Below are positions 18,579 to 27,194 of a DNA stretch of 64,000 bases, piece by piece; the first letter of the stretch is position 1; every line of letters begins with the position of its first letter. This DNA is from Chitinophaga skermanii (GTDB lineage: Bacteria; Bacteroidota; Bacteroidia; Chitinophagales; Chitinophagaceae). The notes beneath the pieces are model-generated. The model saw nothing but the letters and a program-made list of their open reading frames with translations. It was not told where the DNA came from and made no database searches. The DNA is taken from the NCBI RefSeq assembly GCF_003259335.1, contig NZ_QLLL01000006.1, positions 496,001-560,000 of the forward strand. The letters run 5' to 3'. The translations under genes and the position numbers were made by a program.

Positions 18579-19481
18579 TTACTTACTGTTGTCGGCTGGA
18601 GCATTCTCTTCGTTGGCCCAGAAATCGTAGTAATTGAACCATTGCAACGGGTATTTTTTTACTTTTTCTTCCATCGCTACCACGAAATCGTTAACAGCCT
18701 TGGGCAAATCGGCTCGCCCTTGGTAGGTAACGGGTGGTGTTGAATAGAGGTGATAATGGGTGGCGCTTTCTTTAAATGCGAATACAAGCGAAATGGGTAC
18801 TCTAAACGTGGTTGCTAACTGGAACGGTCCTAATGGGAAACTTGCATCTTTCCCCAAGAACGGTACCCGTAACGTTTTGTTGCCCGGTAAAAAGCGATCG
18901 GCATGCATACATACCAGCTCGTTCTTACTTAAAGCATCATTAATGGCATAGATATGGGAAAGATCGTCTTTAATAACAATCACATTTACCACGCGTTCGC
19001 CTGTTACCGAGGTAACATAATTCTTGATACGTTCATGTTCTCCATCGAACATTACAATGTTAATGGGCGTTTCAAGACGTGTAAATAAATGCCCGGCCAC
19101 TTCCCAATTTCCCAAGTGGGCACTTAACAAAATGCCGCCTTTATTATTGGCTACGATGTGACGCAAATTCTCTTCTCCATCAAATTCAAAGGTGAACTTA
19201 TTGGAAAAGCCCGCCATCATCACAATTTTATCTATCAATGTTTGTCCAAAAACATAATAGTTGCGGTATAAGCTAACCATGGTTTTCCATCGCCCATACC
19301 CCAACCGCTTATGAAAATAGTTGCCTATTGCAACGGACGAACTATATGAAAACAAAAAATAATAGGTGGCAACAAAGCGTAATAATACATATGCCGGTTG
19401 CACACCGCCTACGCGAAGTAGTTCAATAAAGATTCGGTAACCGAGTTTGTTCCCTTTTGACTTTCCTTGCCACGATGGCAT
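18579..19481 (-). CDS. LpxL/HtrB-like lipid A-type acyltransferase
   Basis: A 300-residue protein with an N-terminal hydrophobic anchor (~28-55) and the family catalytic motif HLGNWE (His122, Glu127). LpxL enzymes move acyl chains from ACP to lipid acceptors on the inner face of the membrane. Its start shares one base with the stop of the ACP gene, so it probably takes acyl groups from that ACP. In flexirubins the polyene carboxyl is esterified to a dialkylresorcinol; this enzyme is one candidate for the ester-forming step (inference). Confidence 0.84.
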   Translation of the reverse strand: MPSWQGKSKGNKLGYRIFIELLRVGGVQPAYVLLRFVATYYFLFSYSSSVAIGNYFHKRLGYGRWKTMVSLYRNYYVFGQTLIDKIVMMAGFSNKFTFEFDGEENLRHIVANNKGGILLSAHLGNWEVAGHLFTRLETPINIVMFDGEHERIKNYVTSVTGERVVNVIVIKDDLSHIYAINDALSKNELVCMHADRFLPGNKTLRVPFLGKDASFPLGPFQLATTFRVPISLVFAFKESATHYHLYSTPPVTYQGRADLPKAVNDFVVAMEEKVKKYPLQWFNYYDFWANEENAPADNSK

Positions 19482-19738
19482 TATACCAATTCTTTTTGTT
19501 TAACACGCGCAATTACGTAATCGTAGAAATCTTGGAAGTTAACAATACCTTGAAAATCTTCAGGCTTTACTTTGAATCCAAAATTTCCTTCAATAGCAAC
19601 AACTAGGTCGATGTAATCCAAGCTGTCCAACCCCAAAGTTTCCTTGAGGTCCGCTTGCGGGGTAATGCTTTCCGGGGCTACTTCAAACTCCTCGACTAAG
19701 AAAGCATTTGTTTTGTTAATAATGTCAATAATTTCCAT
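19481..19738 (-). CDS. Acyl carrier protein (pigment cluster, second of two)
   Basis: 85 residues with the phosphopantetheine attachment motif TLGLDSLDYIDLV, Ser39. Its sequence differs clearly from the other ACP, so the two likely serve different ketosynthase pairs. It overlaps the acyltransferase gene by one base. A 134-bp gap separates it from the ketosynthase upstream; a TATTTTTG box on the minus strand (19855-19862) matches the Bacteroidota -7 consensus and could be an internal promoter, though I see no matching -33 box. Confidence 0.9.
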   Translation of the reverse strand: MEIIDIINKTNAFLVEEFEVAPESITPQADLKETLGLDSLDYIDLVVAIEGNFGFKVKPEDFQGIVNFQDFYDYVIARVKQKELV

Positions 19739-19872
19739 AAAAAGTGTGTTCCAGGAATAGGTTGATTAAATAGACGATTAGCAATAATTAAGAATACGGG
19801 CAGTTTGTCGTTTAAATTAGTTCCGCATCGCGTTCTTTACCTTATCAATCCTTACAAAAATACAGAATTTGC

Positions 19873-21093
19873 CTAATGCCACTTCCGTATGATCAAGGAA
19901 GAGTTGGTACCGCCAAATCCGAACGAGTTGGACAAAAATAGATCAAAATTTTTATTGAGCGTATTTGTCACCAAGTTCAGCTTGGCCGAATCCTCATCGG
20001 GATTTTCGAAATTAATATTGGGCGCCATGAAGCCGTTATGCATCATAAGCGAAGAATACACGATTTCACTGGCACCTGCCATCCAACATTCGTGGCCGGT
20101 CATGCCTTTCGTAGAGCTAATCGGCGTTTTATATTCGCCGAACACTTGGTGAAGTGCTTTCGCCTCCGAAGCATCGCCTGCCGGGGTAGAGGTAGCATGC
20201 GCATTGATATAGCCAATTTCTTTCGGGTGCACGCCCGCATCCAATAGGGCCATTTGCAAAGACCGTACCGGGCCGTCTACGCTCGGGTTAGAAATATGGC
20301 TGCCATTGGAGGAAAACCCGTACCCGAGTACTTCCCCGAGGATGGGCGCTCCCCTTCTTTGTGCCGATTCCAAGCTCTCTAATATCACCGTAGCTGCGCC
20401 ACCACTAGGTACCAAGCCATCCCTATCACGGTCGAACGGGCGGCTGGCCTTTGAAGGATCGCCTTCACGGGTGGAAAAAGCTGCAATGGCATCAAAATTA
20501 CCCATCGAGTAAATGTTAATCTCTTGGGCTCCACCGCAAATCACGGTGTCTTGCATGCCGTTTTTTATAAACATGTAACCTAAACCAATGGCGTGCGAAC
20601 CACTTGCACAAGCGGCACTTACGCTGAAATTCACGCCTTTCAGCTTGAAAATCGTGGCCAAGTTCATGTTCACGGTCGAGTTCATCGTTTGGAAAACGGA
20701 ACCAGACCCAACGAGCATTGTATCTTTCTTCTCGCGCATGATGTCTGTCGCTTCTACAACAGGCTTAGCAGAGCTATCATTTCCAATTAAAATACCCACT
20801 TCCCGGCTATCGATGTAGTCTTGGTCCATTTTTGCATTGCCCAAGGCTTCGCGGGTCGACATAAACGCGAATTCAGCCTGTTCGGGCATCATTAAGCGGG
20901 CACGCCTGTCTAGCAATCCTTTTAAATCTGGGCGATCTACATAACCGGTTAAACCCGAACGGTAGCCAAAAGCTTTCCTTTCGGGGTCCAGGATAATACC
21001 GGATCGACCTACATATAATGAATCCTTCACCTCCTCCAGGTTCTTCCCGATGCAAGAATAAATACCGAGACCCGTAATCACTACTCTATTCAT
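19873..21093 (-). CDS. Beta-ketoacyl-ACP synthase II-type (FabF-like)
   Basis: 406 residues with Cys162 in SAACASGSHA, NAHATSTPAGD (HGT motif with Gly replaced by Ala) and MTGHECWMAGASE. The catalytic triad is intact. It follows fabG by 23 bp and precedes the second ACP. It is the ketosynthase closest to the ammonia-lyase gene, so it may act early, on the coumaroyl-derived starter; that is inference from position. Confidence 0.88.
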   Translation of the reverse strand: MNRVVITGLGIYSCIGKNLEEVKDSLYVGRSGIILDPERKAFGYRSGLTGYVDRPDLKGLLDRRARLMMPEQAEFAFMSTREALGNAKMDQDYIDSREVGILIGNDSSAKPVVEATDIMREKKDTMLVGSGSVFQTMNSTVNMNLATIFKLKGVNFSVSAACASGSHAIGLGYMFIKNGMQDTVICGGAQEINIYSMGNFDAIAAFSTREGDPSKASRPFDRDRDGLVPSGGAATVILESLESAQRRGAPILGEVLGYGFSSNGSHISNPSVDGPVRSLQMALLDAGVHPKEIGYINAHATSTPAGDASEAKALHQVFGEYKTPISSTKGMTGHECWMAGASEIVYSSLMMHNGFMAPNINFENPDEDSAKLNLVTNTLNKNFDLFLSNSFGFGGTNSSLIIRKWH

Positions 21094-21116
21094 ATGTTAC
21101 TAATTGCTGTGATTGA

Positions 21117-21845
21117 TTAGGAATATAAACCACCATTGATGTTAATCACCTCGCCGGTGATGTATCCCGCGCCTTTAGAAGCTAAGAAGGCCACTGTAGC
21201 AGCTACTTCTTCCGGGGTACCGAAACGGTTCATGGGCACTTGTGCCGCTAGTTCCTTTTCGTTCAATTCGGCTGTCATATCCGTTCTAATAAACCCAGGA
21301 GCGATGGCATTTACGGTAATCCCGCGCTTCGCTACTTCCTGCGCCAATGCCTTAGTAGCACCAATAATGCCAGCTTTTGCCGCAGAATAGTTTACCTGGC
21401 CCGGTGTACCTTTTAAACCAGAAAGGGATACCATGTTTACGATACGACCGTATCTTTTCAACAACATCCCGTTTAATACTTGTTTTGTAACGTAAAAGAA
21501 TCCATCCAAGCTAGCACCTAATACATCGCGCCATTGCTCATTTTTCATCCAATACATTAACACATCTTCGCGGATACCGGCATTATTCACCAATACCTCG
21601 ATATATTTTTCAGTTTGTGCCTCAATCCATCCGCCCAACACCTGTTGTACTTCTTCGGCATTCCCCACGTTAAACTGCATAATTTCGCCATCGCTACCTT
21701 TTGCGCGTACGGCGGCTAATGTATCTTCGGCGGCTGCTTGGTTGCCTTTGTAGTTAATGAGCACATAATAGCCCAATTCTGCCATCTGCAAACAAACTGC
21801 TCTACCTATTCCTCTCGACCCCCCTGTTACTAATGCACACTTCAT
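21117..21845 (-). CDS. 3-oxoacyl-ACP reductase, FabG-like SDR
   Basis: A 242-residue classical short-chain dehydrogenase: NADPH site TGGSRGIGRAV, NNAG motif, catalytic Ser (VSLSGLKG) and YSAAK (Tyr and Lys), and the PGFIRTDMT loop of FabG. It would reduce the beta-keto group during each polyene extension cycle. It lies 116 bp downstream of the ammonia-lyase gene. It is probably a pathway-dedicated paralogue and not the housekeeping FabG. Confidence 0.9.
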   Translation of the reverse strand: MKCALVTGGSRGIGRAVCLQMAELGYYVLINYKGNQAAAEDTLAAVRAKGSDGEIMQFNVGNAEEVQQVLGGWIEAQTEKYIEVLVNNAGIREDVLMYWMKNEQWRDVLGASLDGFFYVTKQVLNGMLLKRYGRIVNMVSLSGLKGTPGQVNYSAAKAGIIGATKALAQEVAKRGITVNAIAPGFIRTDMTAELNEKELAAQVPMNRFGTPEEVAATVAFLASKGAGYITGEVININGGLYS

Positions 21846-21961
21846 CGTTTATTTTTTGGGTTTATATTTTTCTATGAAGAACAAATTTCGCTGCCCTTTT
21901 TTACGATAAAAAAGTACAGCGAAATTGCCTGGTATCTTGTTGATATTCTGTTACCTATTTA

Positions 21962-23497
21962 TTAAATACTTAACGGTTCTGCCGTCATCAAGTATTGCTT
22001 GATGTTCTGCACGTCTTTGTATTTAGGACTGTCGTCGATAAATTTAGGGAAAATCGCCCGCACATCTTGGTAAATTTTGTGTGAGAACGTACTCAGCCTG
22101 TCTTGGCAATTCAAGTAATCTACAGCTTGTAACATGGTCATTACTTGGATCGATAATACCTCGAATGTATTTTCAATTACTTTAGCCGTCATTTCCGCTG
22201 CGTTGCAACCCATACTTACGATATCTTGGTTATCGTTGTTGTTCGGGATACTGTGCACATACATCGGGAACGACAAGGTTTGGTTCTCGGCCACTGTTGA
22301 CGTAGCGGTGAATTGCACCCCTTGCATACCGAAGTTGAAGCCTAATTTCCCGAGGTTAATGAATGGCGGGAATTTATGATTCAAACGGTCGTTCATTAAG
22401 TAGTTCAACTGGCGTTCAGAAAGCATAGAAAGCTTGGTAATCGCGATCTTCACTTTGTCCATTTCCAAGGAAATATAATCGCCATGGAAGTTACCGCCGT
22501 GGAATACATTACCGGCTCTATGGTCTACAACGGGGTTGTCGTTAGCAGAATTGAGTTCGTTTACCACTGTTTTTTCGGCTGCTACGAGGGTATCGTAAAT
22601 TGGGCCTAATACTTGGGGAACGCAGCGTAAGCTGTAATATTCTTGTACTTTATCTTTGAAGATTTCGTCTTCTAATTCTTTGTAAAGATGGTCGGGACGG
22701 TGACGCACCATTTTGCTGTCTTGCAAAATATAGCGCATTCTTTCCGCGATGTGGTTCTGACCAGGGTGTCTCTTCACAACATTCAACTCTAAAGAAAGGT
22801 GATCGTCGAATGCTTCAACAATTTCGTTGATCATAGACGATAAAATCGTGCTCCACGATAAGAGTTTCTTGGCGTAGATCACGTTGGTTAAACCAATTCC
22901 CGTCATAGCCGAGGTACCGTTCAATACCGCTAAGCCTTCACGTACACGTACTTGTAATGGTTTCAAACCCACTTTTTCGAATGCTTCAGCCGCGGGCTGT
23001 ACTTTATCTTGGAATAAAACGTCCCCTTCACCAATTAAGCAATGCGCCAAATGGGCAAGTTGCACTAAATCGCCGCTGGCACCAACGCCACCGTGTTCAA
23101 ACACGATGGGAAGAATATCGTGGTTGATCATACCTGCGAGTAATTCAACAGCATCGGGATGAATACCGGAAAAGCCTTGCATGAAGCTATTTAAGCGAGC
23201 AATCATTAACGCCTTTGCGAAAAGAGGAGCTAAAGGTTTACCTGCACCGGAGCTATGACTCCTAATGAGGTTATATTGGAGTTGTAATTTATCTTCTTCA
23301 CTAATACGGTATTGCGCCATTGGCCCAAAACCGGTATTAATACCATAGATCAATTTTTTAGCAGAGAATGTCTCTAGGAATTCGAAATTATCTTTAACGT
23401 TCTGTACAGCGGTGGGGTCTAAAGTTAATTTTTCACCCCCGAACAATACCTTATGCACTTCATCTAAGGAAAGAACCTTACTTCCTAAAACAACCAT
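21962..23497 (-). CDS. Aromatic amino acid ammonia-lyase (tyrosine ammonia-lyase type)
   Basis: 511 residues of the HAL/PAL/TAL family. Ala140-Ser141-Gly142 (GVGASGDLVQLAHL) form the autocatalytic MIO cofactor; Tyr51 (YGINTGFGPM) is the catalytic base. The selectivity region reads LIRSHSSGAGKPL (His81), the same form as I recall in the characterised F. johnsoniae tyrosine ammonia-lyase, as do NTGFGPMAQYRI and YVHSIPNNNDNQDIVSMG. It should convert tyrosine to p-coumarate, the aryl starter of flexirubin. It is the first gene of the operon. Confidence 0.87.
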   Translation of the reverse strand: MVVLGSKVLSLDEVHKVLFGGEKLTLDPTAVQNVKDNFEFLETFSAKKLIYGINTGFGPMAQYRISEEDKLQLQYNLIRSHSSGAGKPLAPLFAKALMIARLNSFMQGFSGIHPDAVELLAGMINHDILPIVFEHGGVGASGDLVQLAHLAHCLIGEGDVLFQDKVQPAAEAFEKVGLKPLQVRVREGLAVLNGTSAMTGIGLTNVIYAKKLLSWSTILSSMINEIVEAFDDHLSLELNVVKRHPGQNHIAERMRYILQDSKMVRHRPDHLYKELEDEIFKDKVQEYYSLRCVPQVLGPIYDTLVAAEKTVVNELNSANDNPVVDHRAGNVFHGGNFHGDYISLEMDKVKIAITKLSMLSERQLNYLMNDRLNHKFPPFINLGKLGFNFGMQGVQFTATSTVAENQTLSFPMYVHSIPNNNDNQDIVSMGCNAAEMTAKVIENTFEVLSIQVMTMLQAVDYLNCQDRLSTFSHKIYQDVRAIFPKFIDDSPKYKDVQNIKQYLMTAEPLSI

Positions 23498-23770
23498 TTT
23501 TTTATTCCGTGTTAAATGTGTAAGAAAAAAGCGCTCAAAATTAGTATAAAGATGGATTTATCCCATACCCCCTAAAAAAAATATTTTAGCGGTTCAGGAT
23601 CAAGGTCTTGAACACCACGACTGATGTTTTGCAGTGCTTGTTGTAGGTCCTTTGTGTTAATCTGTTACACTTCTCCATTCCGGTTTTTAGCCGGGCGCTT
23701 ATGCTATATCATGTGGGGAACTTCCCCCAAAGTTGGCTGTAATTACATGGTTTTGGGCCAACACAATCGA
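23498..23770 (-). other. Intergenic region upstream of the pigment operon
   Basis: This 273-bp gap must hold the start of the pigment operon. On the minus strand TAATTTTG (23536-23543) matches the Bacteroidota -7 element TAnnTTTG, 38 nt before the ammonia-lyase ATG, but no TTTG is seen at the usual distance upstream. A perfect 9-bp inverted repeat (23762-23770 with 23778-23786) spans the stop codon of the next gene; it has no U-tract, so it is not a standard terminator. No gene is seen here. Confidence 0.4.
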
Positions 23771-25057
23771 TTAATCCTCGATTGTGCTGGGTGGATGTAC
23801 AAGGATTTTATCGATCCTATGGGCATCCATATCAACTATTTCGAACGTAAAATCACGCCACTCGAACTTCTCCCCTGTTTGCGGGATATGTTCCAAGTTA
23901 TGTAATATAAAACCTGCTAATGTATCGAATTCTTGTTCAAATTCCGCCATCCAGTCTTCTTTATCGAATTCGCTGAGGAAGTCGTAGAAAGGAATTTGGG
24001 CATCCACAAGATAAGATCCATCATCGCGGCGAACCATTTCATAATCGTCTTGCCCCGTTTCTGGCATATCGCCTACGATGGCTTCGAGGATATCGTTCAA
24101 GGTAATCATCCCGAGGAATGTACCATACTCATCCACGATGAAAGCTGCATGTACTTGGGTTTCTTTGAACTTTTCAAGTACTTGGTAAGCAGAGTTATTT
24201 TCGGGGATAAAGAGTGGCTTTCTCATTACATCGGCCAATTTCACATCGCTGCTAGCGGCGTATAGGTCTTTAATAAGAATGATCCCTTTTACATTATCGA
24301 TTTGATTGCTGCACACCGGGTAAACGGAATGCACGCCATTCGATTTAATCTTTGGCTTGTACATGGAGGCATCTTCGTTAATGTCGAGCCACACAATATC
24401 AGTACGGTGCGTCATCAAAGAGGTAATATTTCTATCACCTAAGTGGAAAACGCGTTCGATAATTTCTTGTTCAGTTTCTTCGATGGCGCCGGAGTTGGTG
24501 CCTTCGTTGATAATGGCTTTGATCTCTTCCTCCGTTACCATCGTGTCCGATGTTTTTTTCAGGTTGAAGACCTTCACCAAGAAGTTGGTAGAAATGCTTA
24601 ATAACCAAATGAACGGGAAGGTAACGCGACTTAAGAAGTGCATTGGACCTGCTACGTTTTTGGCAATAGTTTCAGGGTTGGCAAGACCGATCCTTTTGGG
24701 AACGAGTTCACCCAGGACGAGTGAAAGATAAGTAATGACAATTACGATCAGTGAAGTAGCAACAGCACTGCTGTATGGCCTTAACACTTCGAATTGACTA
24801 ACGAAATCCTGGATATCTACTTTCAGTTTTTCACCGGAGTACACACCCGTTAAGATACCGATGAGGGTAATACCGATTTGAACCGTAGACAAGAATGTGT
24901 CTGGATTGTTTGCGAGCTTTAACGCAGTTTTTGCTTTCTCATCTCCTTTATTGGCTGCATTCTCCAGCCGCACTTTTCGTGCTGACACAAGGGCAATTTC
25001 CGACATCGAAAATATACCGTTGAGCAAAATAAGGATGAGGATAATGACGACTTCCAT
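23771..25057 (-). CDS. CNNM/CorC (HlyC) family membrane protein with CBS domains
   Basis: 428 residues in the standard layout: DUF21/CNNM transmembrane domain (~1-190, opening IILILILLNGIFSMSEIALVSARK), a pair of CBS domains (~205-330, including MTHRTDIVWLD and AFIVDEYGTFLGMITLNDILE) and a C-terminal CorC_HlyC domain (~350-425). The family is linked to magnesium and cobalt efflux; the haemolysin name is historical. It is the first gene right of the pigment operon and is followed in transcription order by nothing on its strand until the 273-bp gap. Confidence 0.9.
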   Translation of the reverse strand: MEVVIILILILLNGIFSMSEIALVSARKVRLENAANKGDEKAKTALKLANNPDTFLSTVQIGITLIGILTGVYSGEKLKVDIQDFVSQFEVLRPYSSAVATSLIVIVITYLSLVLGELVPKRIGLANPETIAKNVAGPMHFLSRVTFPFIWLLSISTNFLVKVFNLKKTSDTMVTEEEIKAIINEGTNSGAIEETEQEIIERVFHLGDRNITSLMTHRTDIVWLDINEDASMYKPKIKSNGVHSVYPVCSNQIDNVKGIILIKDLYAASSDVKLADVMRKPLFIPENNSAYQVLEKFKETQVHAAFIVDEYGTFLGMITLNDILEAIVGDMPETGQDDYEMVRRDDGSYLVDAQIPFYDFLSEFDKEDWMAEFEQEFDTLAGFILHNLEHIPQTGEKFEWRDFTFEIVDMDAHRIDKILVHPPSTIED

Positions 25058-25083
25058 AATAATACAAGCCTAAAAATAAAAAA

Positions 25084-25815
25084 TTATTCAAATATTAAAG
25101 TAAGAATTGCTAAGCCGATGCCTAAAGCAATGGCCGCTACCTTCTTTTTACTGAGTTCGTGGTGTTTAGTGCCACTTTCGTAGAAGATGGTAGTGGAAAT
25201 ATGCAAGAAGGCGCCGATGACCATCGCAACGATGTATAATAGTGCGTGGTTAACAGTTTCCGATTTATTACCTACAAAATACGCAATCACAGCCGATAAA
25301 GGCGTAATACATGCAAAGATGATTAAAATTCGCCATAAGCGAGCTTTGGGCAAATGGGCATGCATCATTACTGTCATTAATGTAAGTGCTTCAGGAATTT
25401 TGTGTGCGGCAACACCTATTACCAGCGAAGGCAAGGTGGATTGATCGTCGTAATGGAAGCTTAACGGGATACCTTCCATAAAAGCGTGCACCGACAAGCC
25501 AAAAACGAGCGGAAACACGGCAATATTGTGGTGGTGTTCTCCAGGGATATGGGTATGCCCGTGCTCCATCCCGTGCGACAATTGTTGCAGGAATACCTGT
25601 AAAAAGAACCCAATTACAATATACACCCCGGCTGTATGCCCTAAATCGTGGTATACTTCCGGCAAAAGGTGCGTAATGGTTACCCCGAACAGGAAGGCAC
25701 CCGTGAAGGCCAGCAAATAAATGGAAAAGTTAGGCGATACTCGTTTCACGAACATCGGCACCAAACCGCCACCCAATGTGGCCAATAATACAATTAAGAG
25801 GAGAAACCAGTTCAT
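25084..25815 (-). CDS. ZIP family metal transporter
   Basis: 243 residues, about eight membrane helices. The two metal-binding helices are visible as HAFMEGIPLSF and HKIPEALTLMT, and a His-rich loop (HGMEHGHTHIPGEHHH) lies before them. ZIP proteins import zinc or related divalent metals into the cytoplasm. It overlaps the PAP2 gene by 4 nt and starts the stretch that ends 26 bp before the CorC-like gene. Confidence 0.9.
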   Translation of the reverse strand: MNWFLLLIVLLATLGGGLVPMFVKRVSPNFSIYLLAFTGAFLFGVTITHLLPEVYHDLGHTAGVYIVIGFFLQVFLQQLSHGMEHGHTHIPGEHHHNIAVFPLVFGLSVHAFMEGIPLSFHYDDQSTLPSLVIGVAAHKIPEALTLMTVMMHAHLPKARLWRILIIFACITPLSAVIAYFVGNKSETVNHALLYIVAMVIGAFLHISTTIFYESGTKHHELSKKKVAAIALGIGLAILTLIFE

Positions 25816-26390
25816 GTTAAATTATCAAGTTCCAACCGAATATGGCGCTGAAATACGCCCGATGTTACCAAACCAATTGCGATGCCCAATACCGCGCCGC
25901 CTAATACGTCGCCGGGATAATGCACACCTACATATACTTGCGAATACCCAATAATCGCCGCCCATGCGAAGAATAGCCAGGTATATCCTTTAAAAATCTT
26001 CCGCATGGTAAAGAAACAAAACGTAGCCACGGAAAAGTGGTTCGCTGCATGGGAAGAAGTGAAACTACCGCTGCGTGGGCAGTAATTCACCAAAACACGT
26101 ACATAGTCGGCAAGGAACGGGTCGCGGCAAGGACGGATTCGCTCAAAATAGTTCTTAAAGAACATACTGGTTTGATCGCTGATGGCGAACGTAATGAGGA
26201 AAAAAGCGATCCAGAAGAAGCCGCGCCATTTGTAGTTTAAGATCGGGAAAACGATCAAAAACAGGTATAATGGTGCCCAGAATAGCGGTTCACGCATCCA
26301 AGGCAAGAAATTATCGAAAAATGAGTTGGTCCATTGACCATTTATTCTAAAAAAGAGTTGTAAATCCAGTCTTTTGATTTGCTCTAGCAT
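25812..26390 (-). CDS. PAP2-family membrane phosphatase
   Basis: 192 residues with five to six membrane helices. The three phosphatase motifs are present as KNYFERIRP (KX6RP), SFTSSHA (PSGH-like) and SQVYVGVHYPGD (SRX5HX3D, with Gln replacing Arg). The family dephosphorylates undecaprenyl diphosphate or phosphatidic acid at the membrane. It overlaps the ZIP gene by 4 nt and follows the methyltransferase by 6 bp. Confidence 0.85.
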   Translation of the reverse strand: MLEQIKRLDLQLFFRINGQWTNSFFDNFLPWMREPLFWAPLYLFLIVFPILNYKWRGFFWIAFFLITFAISDQTSMFFKNYFERIRPCRDPFLADYVRVLVNYCPRSGSFTSSHAANHFSVATFCFFTMRKIFKGYTWLFFAWAAIIGYSQVYVGVHYPGDVLGGAVLGIAIGLVTSGVFQRHIRLELDNLT

Positions 26391-26396
26391 AGGCCA

Positions 26397-27137
26397 TTAT
26401 TTTTGGGCTACCAGGATCAGCCTGGGCGATTGTTTTTCATTGAATTCATTGAAGTGATAGTCGCCAAATACATCAATTATTTTCAAACCTTGCTTGGCAA
26501 ACATTCTCTCAAAGTCCTCGCGGGTAAATGCATTTACGCTTTCCGTATACTGGCTGCGCTGCAATTTTACTTGGTCGAGGATATTGATTTCCTTCAAAAA
26601 CTTCTTGTTACATACGGCCCTGTGAATATCAAACACCACCCCGTCTCTTTCTTTCACTTCGCTTTCCACGAGATGTTCGGTTACATACACGCTATTCAAA
26701 TAATCGAGCACAACACGGCCGCCCGGCTTCATAGCTTGCGCTATCGTGCGTAAGGCATTGTCGTTCTCGCGTTGGGTGCTGAAGTAGCCAAAACTGGTGA
26801 AAAAGTTGAACACCACGTCGAAGTAGTTCACGTAAAATGGTAAACGCATATCGTGCTGGAAGAAATGGAGGTTATCCATTTCCATATGGCGAGCTTGGCG
26901 AATGCTTTCTTCAGACAGATCGATGCCTGTAACATCAAAACCCTTGTCGGCAAGGTATTTCGAATGCCTACCACGACCACAAGCTACATCTAACATCGAT
27001 GCACCGGGCTGTGGTTTGAGGTAATCGATCAGTTTGTCCAAAAAGGCAGCAGCTTCCTGTTCGTTGCGATTACTATACAATAGATGGTAATACGACGAAT
27101 TAAACCAATCTTTAAACCACTGTTTTACTACTTCCAT
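26397..27137 (-). CDS. Class I SAM-dependent methyltransferase
   Basis: 246 residues. The SAM-binding loop is MLDVACGRGRHSKYLA, followed by GIDLSEESIRQAR and the FNFFTSFGYF stretch seen in small-molecule methyltransferases of Bacteroidota. The substrate is not predictable. It clusters with the PAP2 and ZIP genes; 57 bp separate it from the sulfatase-fold gene. Confidence 0.85.
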   Translation of the reverse strand: MEVVKQWFKDWFNSSYYHLLYSNRNEQEAAAFLDKLIDYLKPQPGASMLDVACGRGRHSKYLADKGFDVTGIDLSEESIRQARHMEMDNLHFFQHDMRLPFYVNYFDVVFNFFTSFGYFSTQRENDNALRTIAQAMKPGGRVVLDYLNSVYVTEHLVESEVKERDGVVFDIHRAVCNKKFLKEINILDQVKLQRSQYTESVNAFTREDFERMFAKQGLKIIDVFGDYHFNEFNEKQSPRLILVAQK

Positions 27138-27194
27138 GGCGATAATACTTCCTTTGTGCTTGTTGCTTTTTTAGTTCGGGTGATGAAAAATATA

